A stretch of 36,638 nt of DNA, taken from positions 1-36,638 of IMG/VR virus record IMGVR_UViG_3300046011_005003; one strand, given 5' to 3'. The notes below the pieces were generated by a model. The model searched no databases. It worked only from the letters and a program-made list of their open reading frames with translations, and was not told the DNA's origin. This stretch comes from a virus. How positions within the stretch are numbered: the stretch's first letter is position 1; each line of letters begins with the position of its first letter. The position numbers were made by a program, and so were the translations under genes. This document shows, one piece after another, positions 31,842 through 36,638 of this stretch.

Positions 31842-31910
31842 ACCTAACGTGTCGTTCAAGGCGCGACTGGCTCACTCTGTTCGCCATCGGCCTTAACTCT
31901 GGCGTTAGGG
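31842..31910 (-). other. attC: attC-type recombination site A (69 bp)
   Basis: Read on the minus strand the site has R'' CCCTAAC (31910-31904), L'' GTTAAGGC (31897-31890), L' GCCTTGAAC (31862-31854) and R' GTTAGGT (31848-31842). L'' pairs with L' except for one extra G on the L' side. Inner pairs CGA/TCG and TGGC/GCCA continue the stem, with one extra base each, always on the same arm. That is the folded-strand pattern of integron attC sites. The site starts one base after the stop codon region of the gene at 31912. Confidence 0.85.
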
Positions 31911-31911
31911 G

Positions 31912-32205
31912 CTAATCCGGCGCAATTATCGCTTCAGCAATGGTTCTGCCGCACTTCAGCACTGTTTTGCAGCCGTCAACTGGGTCGTTTATTTCAACCG
32001 TGTAACATTCAGCCAGTTCAGCACAGCGTTTGCGCTCTATTGCGGTGGCTTGCATCCATGCTGTTTCCCATGCTTTCCACATCACTTGGTTTGGCCAGTA
32101 ACCAGCTTTGTCAAATGCGGTTCGGCACTGTGTAGGCACGGGCTCCCCTAACGTCTCAATCAACTCGGACTTGCTTACAATGCTTGTATTATCAACGCTT
32201 TCCAT
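31912..32205 (-). CDS. Hypothetical cassette gene
   Basis: This 97-residue protein has no clear domain. Its middle has a Trp-Lys-Ala-Trp-Glu-Thr-Ala-Trp helix (about 43-50) and a Glu-Arg-Lys-Arg-Cys segment seen in several small phage proteins. The ATG at 32205 is inside attC site B, so the first 18 or so residues would be encoded by the recombination site itself. A GTG at 32139, just after the R' box with AGGGGAG before it, gives a 75-residue protein that lies wholly inside the cassette and may be the true start. It ends at the R'' box of attC site A. Confidence 0.6.
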   Translation of the reverse strand: MESVDNTSIVSKSELIETLGEPVPTQCRTAFDKAGYWPNQVMWKAWETAWMQATAIERKRCAELAECYTVEINDPVDGCKTVLKCGRTIAEAIIAPD

Positions 32206-32270
32206 GTGAGCTCTTCTTTCCTGTCTGTCATTCCATCTGGCGCAATCCGGTTATCTCGTGTGCGTTATAC
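32146..32270 (-). other. attC: attC-type recombination site B (125 bp)
   Basis: R'' GTATAAC (32270-32264) overlaps the stop of the gene at 32265, and R' GTTAGGG is at 32152-32146. L'' AACCGG (32252-32247) pairs with L' CCGAGTT (32168-32162) with one extra A, and TTGC (32245-32242) pairs with GCAA (32174-32171). The outer parts closely match site C. The long terminal part makes it the length of Vibrio-type repeats and contains the ATG of the next gene. Confidence 0.75.
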
Positions 32271-32540
32271 GACATCCGCACCTTTGATCTTGGTCAGTAC
32301 CTTCTCTAAATGTTCGGAAAGTATTTCCCGGTGCTTATCGGTGAAGCCCGTATATATTTCTTCTGGTACTGAGTTAAAAAAACTTATGAAATCAGAGAAC
32401 CCACGTAGTACAGCGGCTTCACCTTCTTGGTGGTTGTCAGCTATTGCCAAGCGGCAATCATCAGCGTCAATGTGAAATCCTACTTCGCAAGTGTTTTTAC
32501 AGCCATCAACGTAAATCTCTATGTCCTTGTATATTTTCAT
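32265..32540 (-). CDS. Hypothetical cassette gene
   Basis: This 91-residue acidic protein has no recognised domain; it mixes beta strands (2-35) with C-terminal helices (about 55-88). The ATG at 32540, with GGGAGG five to six bases before it, replaces an upstream ATG at 32570 inside the attC site. It starts shortly after the R' box of site C and ends on the R'' box of site B, as integron cassette genes do. Confidence 0.7.
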   Translation of the reverse strand: MKIYKDIEIYVDGCKNTCEVGFHIDADDCRLAIADNHQEGEAAVLRGFSDFISFFNSVPEEIYTGFTDKHREILSEHLEKVLTKIKGADVV

Positions 32541-32556
32541 ATCAACCTCCCATGTC

Positions 32557-32619
32557 GTATAACAGCTCAATCAACTCGGACTGGCTTACAGCCAGCCGGT
32601 TATCTCGTTTGCGTTAAAT
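32557..32619 (-). other. attC: attC-type recombination site C (63 bp)
   Basis: R'' ATTTAAC (32619-32613) overlaps the stop of the gene at 32614, and R' GTTATAC is at 32563-32557. Inside, AAC-CGG-CTGGCT pairs with AGCCAG-CCG-GTT, with extra T and A bases only on the second arm and a three-base loop. It shares the R''/L'' and L' segments almost fully with site B. Confidence 0.8.
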
Positions 32620-32859
32620 TGCCAATGCACCTTGGCCTAAACTTTCAGCCCTAACCCTGCCGGACTTGATTGCAGATACATACGGCTCATCATCCGGCCA
32701 AGCCGTGCACCTGGTACGATATGTTTTTATGGCGGCATCAGAAGTTTTGAACCGCTTGGCCTCAGATAATTTTTCTGTGGCATTCCAATATTTTCCAGCT
32801 TCCATAAAAAACATAGTCCGTGGCGGTTTATGACCGCTTGTCCAGGCTAAAACAAACAT
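32614..32859 (-). CDS. Hypothetical protein before attC site C
   Basis: This 81-residue basic protein has Trp-rich and Lys/Arg-rich stretches and no recognised domain. Its stop lies in the R'' box of site C, as in a cassette, but no matching R' box is visible upstream. It overlaps the upstream gene by 13 bp, so it may be an original phage gene and the boundary of the array. Confidence 0.6.
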   Translation of the reverse strand: MFVLAWTSGHKPPRTMFFMEAGKYWNATEKLSEAKRFKTSDAAIKTYRTRCTAWPDDEPYVSAIKSGRVRAESLGQGALAI

Positions 32860-33014
32860 GACTGTTTCTCAGCTTCCAACCGCTTGAGCACTAAACGGCG
32901 GCATTCAGCTTTTAAATGCCGGTACTGCAAGCAGCTGCCGCATGCATCAGGGCGATTGCAGACATCGTGATCCTTAACGCCTGGGCCATAGCCTTTAGTG
33001 TCCGGGAAAACCAC
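32847..33014 (-). CDS. Small Cys-rich protein (55 aa)
   Basis: This GTG-started 55-residue frame overlaps the upstream TAG by one base (TAGTG). It has Cys at 19, 25, 28, 38 and 53, with Cys-Gly-Ser-Cys at 25-28, suggesting a zinc-binding microprotein with a basic helix after it. No family is recognised. Confidence 0.55.
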   Translation of the reverse strand: MVFPDTKGYGPGVKDHDVCNRPDACGSCLQYRHLKAECRRLVLKRLEAEKQSCLF

Positions 33015-33184
33015 TATTCACCATCCGCCAGATCGCCTGCCCAGATGATCAGCCCTTCATCACCACCGCCCATATCAACTTCATCAATCACGCAAAGCGT
33101 CATGCCAGTGTCAATCAGGACATCTTCATCCCCATGCTGTTTAACCAGGTGCTGCAGCCGTGAAATAAGATCCGATGCTTTCAT
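33014..33184 (-). CDS. Small acidic protein (56 aa)
   Basis: This frame starts at an ATG with GGAGG five bases before it, one of the best ribosome sites in the region. The protein is acidic, with a helical start (Leu-Ile-Ser-Arg-Leu-Gln) and a beta-prone Gly-Gly-Gly-Asp-Glu stretch. It is the first gene after the replication-origin region. No family is recognised. Confidence 0.65.
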   Translation of the reverse strand: MKASDLISRLQHLVKQHGDEDVLIDTGMTLCVIDEVDMGGGDEGLIIWAGDLADGE

Positions 33185-33205
33185 AAAACCTCCGTTTTTT
33201 TAATC

Positions 33206-33520
33206 CGTCCCGAGTGCGTCCCGAGACGTCCCAAGCTTTTTGTTTACTTGGGACGTTGAAACATTTTGTTTTTATTACTTAATTACTTAATCCGTCCCAA
33301 GCGTCCCAAGAAAAAGGGGGAGTGTACCCCATAGGAAAAACAACACTCTTTTTTTACATCCCGTTGTTTTGTGTTGTGTCACATGCCTCGCGCATGGGAT
33401 GTACTGCGGCTGTTTCTCGGGACGCTTGGGACGGATTCGGCTATAAAAGAACAATTACGGTTTGTTACAACGTCCCAAGCTGCGTTTTTTCTTGGGACGT
33501 CTCGGGACGCTCTCGGGACG
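33206..33520. repeat. ori: Putative replication origin, 12 iterons in mirror symmetry
   Basis: Twelve copies of CGTCCC(G/A)AG occur. Six are on the + strand (33206, 33217, 33227, 33293, 33302 and 33471, left ends). Six are inverted (33247, 33416, 33425, 33491, 33501 and 33512). Each copy has a partner at the same distance from 33363: all six coordinate pairs add up to 66726. The centre holds A/T-rich tracts and nested inverted repeats such as GGGG/CCCC and CATGC/GCATG. It lies 10 bp past the end of the P4-type primase-helicase gene, whose P4 homologue binds iterons at its origin. Confidence 0.8.
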
Positions 33521-33530
33521 GATTCAGCAG

Positions 33531-35870
33531 TTACAATTCATCATCAACCAGTAAAAGGTTGTGGTAGAAGTAGAGCCTTCGCCCTCCACCTTCCCGTTTT
33601 CTTTCAATTTTTGGTAAATGGCCCTTTAATTCTTTGCCGAAGTTGTTTTCTGTCTTTGGTTTATATCCACGCTTGCTGCAAAACTTTACGTACCGCTCAT
33701 AAACCTTGAGCGTTTCGATCTGGGCTTCGTGACATTCTTCAACATGGGAGTTGATGAAGCCGATCACCGGGTTGTTGTTTTCGGCAAAACGGGCCTTGCA
33801 TTCGACCAGGTACGGTATTTCTTCATCCTTGAAACCTTCTTCCTGTAGCAGTTTAAGGGCGTGGATCAGTTGGATGAAGATGCCGTCAAGCTCGGCCAGC
33901 AGTTTATCTGCCAGGCCCAGATCTGGAGTGCTGAAGCTGCGGGCGGTTTCAACGATGATCATCCGACGCAGCAGGCCCCGGCTGGTGTCTTGTATGGGCG
34001 GAAATTTGTTGGCGGCAAAGATGTGCTTGGCCACCGGTTTGAAGCTGAAGCCGTCGCGGTGTTTGTAGCTGGCGCTGATACGATCACCAGAGACAACTGC
34101 CTTGAACATGCCGGACTGCAGCAGGCCGCCCTCGATCTCGGTTGATACGTTTAAGAGCTTGTCTTTCAGCAGTACCCGCTGGAATTGATCTTCAAGGGCT
34201 CCCAGGCTTACGTTGCTGACGTTTATTTCGCCCAGCAGGAATTCCATGATACGGATGAATGTTGATTTACCATCACCACCAGGCCCGATCAGGAACAGGG
34301 CTTTTTCGTGTTTGGTTTCACGGGTGAAGCAGTAGGCCATAAATTTAAGAACTTCACGACGTGAGGCCGGGTCTTTGATAAAATCGGTCATAAACTGGCT
34401 GAATACTGGGCATTGCGGGATGTTGTCAGGATCTGGTTTGAAGGATATATCCAGGCAATAGGTGTTGAGGTTGTCTTGATTATGGGGATCTACTTGCATG
34501 TTTTGCAGGCTGAAGATTCCGTTTTGCAGTGGCAGCATGCCGGGCCGGTCGTTGAATGATCTGTCACCACGGATGCCGGACATATCAGCGACTATCCGCG
34601 CTACATCGGACACGTATTGCGTTTTCCCGACATCACCGAGCAGCACCAGGATCTGGTGACGTATGGTTGATTCGTGTATTTCTTCCCAGCAACGACCGTT
34701 CCATTGGTAAGTGACACCTATTTTGGGATCGTTTGCTATTTTACGGGCGGTAAGTACATCGTTTGCCACCCGGACAGGCCGCAGGCTGCCACCTTCAAAA
34801 TATTTCTGTTGTTCGTCCGGTACGCGCTCGGCTTTTTCAGCACGGCTGCGTCCGGTTTTGCTTTCTTTTTTACCGACCTGGACGGCATCCAGTAGCAGGT
34901 TGGTGAATTCTTCAGCGGTTTTGCCGTGCTTGGTAAACCAGTCAGTTACATCGTCGCCTTTTTCCATGAAGGAAGGCCACTGGATGATCCAGACGCTACC
35001 GGCGGCATCGGCCAGTTTATCCGCTACTTTTTTTGCACCTTTTGCGCCGGGTTCGTCTGCGTCGTAAGCGATGTAAACTTTACGGCCGCCAAAAAAACGG
35101 TTGAAGCGTTTATCATCCCAGCTGTTGGCACCGCTGGTTTGCGTGCAGGCGTTAAAGCCGTTGCTAATGGCGGTAATGGTGTCTTTTTCGCCTTCACAGA
35201 TGATGATCGGGCAGCCCGCCCAGGTTGACGGTGCCGGAAACAGTTTTGCTTTGCCATATCCAGCGCCCCAGCTGATGATTTTATTATCAGCACCACCAGG
35301 CAGGTACAGTCTGATATTGACCATAGCGCCGTCATCGCGCCGGATAGGTATTGCCAGGCGGGTTTCATCCTTGAAGGTACGAAGCCTGAACCCAAAACGG
35401 TCGATTACTTCTTCCGACCATCCGAATTTATCAATACAACGCTTGCGCCAGTTTTCAGGCAACAGTGGTAATTGTTCCCATTCTTTTTCCGGGATGATCT
35501 TTGTTGCGTCATCAGAGGAATCATCCCCCGCGCCCCCCTCCGCACCCGGAGTTAGACCCCCCTTGCGCTTGCCAGATGTAGGGGCAGGAACCGTGCCATC
35601 ACTATAACGGGCCTTGAATGCCTTGAAAGCCTCGGTGTTGTCTGTGTGGCCGGTGGCTGCGCCCCATAAGGCGATCAGGTCGCCTTTGAATCCGCAGGCA
35701 AGGCAGTTGCATGCGTCTTTTACGGCGTTGTATGAAAAGCTGGTGTTGTGGTCGTCGTGGGCAGGGCAGAGTCCGTGCAGTTCATCGCCCCGTTGCTCCT
35801 GGACGGTGAAGTGATCAGTAGCGATCTGCTGGCGCTGGTCTTGTGAGAGGTTATCGGTGGACCAGCTCAT
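33531..35870 (-). CDS. P4-type primase-helicase
   Basis: This 779-residue replication protein has an N-terminal zinc finger (Cys35, His38, Cys56, Cys59). A TOPRIM primase domain follows (Glu226 in Cys-Glu-Gly-Glu-Lys-Asp; Asp270-x-Asp272). Then come a D5-type N-terminal domain (about 440-510) and a superfamily 3 helicase with Walker A Gly-Pro-Gly-Gly-Asp-Gly-Lys-Ser-Thr (529-537). It would open the origin, unwind DNA and make primers, like P4 alpha. The ATG at 35870 overlaps the upstream stop (ATGA) and has AAGGA. The in-frame ATG at 36056 adds a low-complexity Gly/Ser/Arg region that is probably not translated. Confidence 0.93.
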   Translation of the reverse strand: MSWSTDNLSQDQRQQIATDHFTVQEQRGDELHGLCPAHDDHNTSFSYNAVKDACNCLACGFKGDLIALWGAATGHTDNTEAFKAFKARYSDGTVPAPTSGKRKGGLTPGAEGGAGDDSSDDATKIIPEKEWEQLPLLPENWRKRCIDKFGWSEEVIDRFGFRLRTFKDETRLAIPIRRDDGAMVNIRLYLPGGADNKIISWGAGYGKAKLFPAPSTWAGCPIIICEGEKDTITAISNGFNACTQTSGANSWDDKRFNRFFGGRKVYIAYDADEPGAKGAKKVADKLADAAGSVWIIQWPSFMEKGDDVTDWFTKHGKTAEEFTNLLLDAVQVGKKESKTGRSRAEKAERVPDEQQKYFEGGSLRPVRVANDVLTARKIANDPKIGVTYQWNGRCWEEIHESTIRHQILVLLGDVGKTQYVSDVARIVADMSGIRGDRSFNDRPGMLPLQNGIFSLQNMQVDPHNQDNLNTYCLDISFKPDPDNIPQCPVFSQFMTDFIKDPASRREVLKFMAYCFTRETKHEKALFLIGPGGDGKSTFIRIMEFLLGEINVSNVSLGALEDQFQRVLLKDKLLNVSTEIEGGLLQSGMFKAVVSGDRISASYKHRDGFSFKPVAKHIFAANKFPPIQDTSRGLLRRMIIVETARSFSTPDLGLADKLLAELDGIFIQLIHALKLLQEEGFKDEEIPYLVECKARFAENNNPVIGFINSHVEECHEAQIETLKVYERYVKFCSKRGYKPKTENNFGKELKGHLPKIERKREGGGRRLYFYHNLLLVDDEL

Positions 35871-36190
35871 GAAATGTCCTTGTGACTTGTGATGGTGCCG
35901 CCGAATACCCGCTTGATCTCTAGCATCTTGTCCAGTTGATCCGGGCTCTGTTCGGCCAGCTGCCGCATGAATGGTATTTCTGGTGGCGTAAAGAGTGCCA
36001 GCCCCAGGCGCTTGGACTCGGCTACTGCTGCCGCCGGTGCCGGATGAACCGTGCAAAGCAGGATTTCTGCCCCGTTGCTGGCACGCTTGATCTTGACCAG
36101 GGCGGACAGATCTGGTGTAGCAGGTGGTGGTGCCGGGGCATCAAACAGAGACAGGTTGACGCCAGCCAGTGATTGCACAGGACTATTCAT
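35867..36190 (-). CDS. Hypothetical protein upstream of primase
   Basis: This 107-residue protein has a Pro/Ala-rich part (about 20-30) and a C-terminal helical segment (about 75-95). No family is recognised. The ATG at 36190 overlaps the stop of the upstream gene by eight bases and is preferred to the ATG at 36262. It lies between a zinc-ribbon/HTH gene and the primase, so a replication or regulatory role is possible. Confidence 0.6.
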   Translation of the reverse strand: MNSPVQSLAGVNLSLFDAPAPPPATPDLSALVKIKRASNGAEILLCTVHPAPAAAVAESKRLGLALFTPPEIPFMRQLAEQSPDQLDKMLEIKRVFGGTITSHKDIS

Positions 36191-36539
36191 GCGCCGGATC
36201 ACCTGCAACGGATTGTAATATCCTCTCGCGCCAGTAACGTACTGTGGCAGGAGCAAGGCCAAGCTGTGCAGCTATGGCAGGAGCATCATCAGCCACGGTG
36301 TAGCGGAAAAACAGGGCAATGAATTGTGTGTTACTAAGGCGGGAGTTATGCAGGATCGTGCCAAAACGCCAGTTGCCGTAAAAATCACAATGCTGGCACT
36401 TTACGCGACCACCATCAGCCATGCTGCGCTGTACCTTTTGGCTGAATAACTGCCCACACTGCGGACAGCATGAGCTGTCAACGCCAGCTATCTTCTGGGC
36501 AAGCGGTCTGGCTATGGCGTCAAATTCTGAACCCAACAT
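36183..36539 (-). CDS. Zinc-ribbon/HTH protein, transposase-derived?
   Basis: This 118-residue protein has a zinc ribbon (Cys-Pro-Gln-Cys at 25-28 and Cys-Gln-His-Cys at 48-51), then a Gly-Thr-Ile-Leu-His-Asn-Ser-Arg-Leu segment (60-68) and an HTH (about 80-110). It resembles the N-terminal DNA-binding part of IS1595-type transposases, but the catalytic DDE domain is absent. It is the first gene after the right-end promoter, with AGAGGTG before the ATG. A role as an early DNA-binding regulator is inferred. Confidence 0.75.
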   Translation of the reverse strand: MLGSEFDAIARPLAQKIAGVDSSCCPQCGQLFSQKVQRSMADGGRVKCQHCDFYGNWRFGTILHNSRLSNTQFIALFFRYTVADDAPAIAAQLGLAPATVRYWRERILQSVAGDPAHE

Positions 36540-36550
36540 GCAACACCTCT

Positions 36551-36578
36551 AAAATATTGATAAATTTCATTCTTTCAA
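36551..36578 (-). promoter_or_regulatory. Right-end promoter for main operon
   Basis: On the minus strand TTGAAA (36578-36573) and TATTTT (36556-36551) are 16 bp apart. Transcription would begin near 36544, just ahead of the first gene at 36539, and lead into the replication genes. It is the only promoter-like pair found between cos and the first gene. Confidence 0.5.
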
Positions 36579-36586
36579 CCGACAAA

Positions 36587-36600
36587 CCATTTTTAAATGG
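36587..36600. repeat. Palindrome beside right cos
   Basis: CCATTTTTAAATGG (arms CCATTT/AAATGG) lies 14 bp from the right cos copy. Such A/T-rich dyads near cos can bind a host bending protein or terminase, but this is inferred from position only. Confidence 0.35.
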
Positions 36601-36614
36601 ACTCACTCATCGGG

Positions 36615-36626
36615 GTCGAGCGTCAC
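36615..36626. repeat. cos: cos terminal repeat, right copy
   Basis: GTCGAGCGTCAC lies directly before the right-hand adapter and is identical to 13-24. It is the other filled-in cohesive end. Confidence 0.85.
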
Positions 36627-36638
36627 AGATCGGAAGAG
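36627..36638. other. Illumina adapter remnant (right)
   Basis: AGATCGGAAGAG is the start of the standard Illumina adapter and the reverse complement of the first 12 bases of the window. It is technical sequence, not phage DNA. Confidence 0.97.

Noticed and set aside
33139-33145. R' box opening a cassette for the gene at 32614
   Set aside because: GTTAAAC here differs in its last base from the expected complement (GTTAAAT) and lies inside another coupled gene.
33206-33520. CRISPR array
   Set aside because: Repeats are only 9 bp, occur in both orientations and have irregular spacers, with no cas genes. The exact mirror symmetry fits an origin.
35101-35607. 168-codon ORF on the + strand
   Set aside because: It is antisense to the TOPRIM region of the primase, has low-complexity composition and no start signals.
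35871-36056. N-terminal extension of the primase
   Set aside because: It is a Gly/Ser/Arg/His-rich low-complexity stretch overlapping the upstream gene. The ATG at 35870 has a Shine-Dalgarno and ATGA coupling.

Overview
This window is a complete genome of a temperate siphovirus-type phage with its physical DNA ends. The first and last 12 bases are Illumina adapter remnants. Just inside each adapter sits the same 12-bp sequence (GTCGAGCGTCAC, 13-24 and 36615-36626), which is what filled-in 12-nt 5' cohesive ends would give. The unit genome is then 36,602 bp. The host cannot be named from the sequence. The lipoprotein-like gene, the lambda-type head genes and the integron-type cassettes point to a Gram-negative (proteobacterial or Desulfobacterota-like) host.

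Layout. Nearly all genes lie on the minus strand, so transcription runs from right to left. At the right end, next to cos, lie a promoter, a zinc-ribbon/HTH gene, a small unknown gene and a P4-type primase-helicase (36.5-33.5 kb). Next is a 315-bp region with twelve copies of CGTCCC(G/A)AG in exact mirror symmetry, the likely replication origin. Small accessory genes follow (33.2-31.0 kb), among them an integron-like array of gene cassettes with attC-type recombination sites and no integrase of the integron type. A MazG-like pyrophosphatase and small genes lead into the terminase pair (29.9-27.6 kb). Then come the head genes: gpW-like joiner, portal, S49 protease with nested scaffold, coat protein and completion protein. 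A lysis cassette (22.5-21.2 kb) sits inside the structural operon. The tail genes follow: terminator, tube, G/GT chaperones with a -1 frameshift site, tape measure, distal tail and hub, and a long run of fibre and fibre-associated genes down to 4.8 kb.

The left end holds the lysogeny module. A tyrosine integrase (+) ends just before an attP core that matches the 3' half of a tRNA-Arg(UCU) gene. A lipoprotein-like cargo gene (+), a ribbon-helix-helix gene, a repressor (+) and a divergent Cro-like gene (-) follow leftward. Three related 19-bp operators control this region, and several transcripts appear leaderless. A small early minus-strand operon ends in a strong terminator hairpin, directly followed by a virion-morphogenesis-like gene that abuts the left cos end.

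Eleven small genes (43-56 codons) given here are supported mainly by Shine-Dalgarno spacing and 1-13 bp or ATGA overlaps with neighbours. The most unusual parts are the phage-borne attC cassette array, the perfectly symmetric iteron origin, and the cos site 6.7 kb from the terminase genes.
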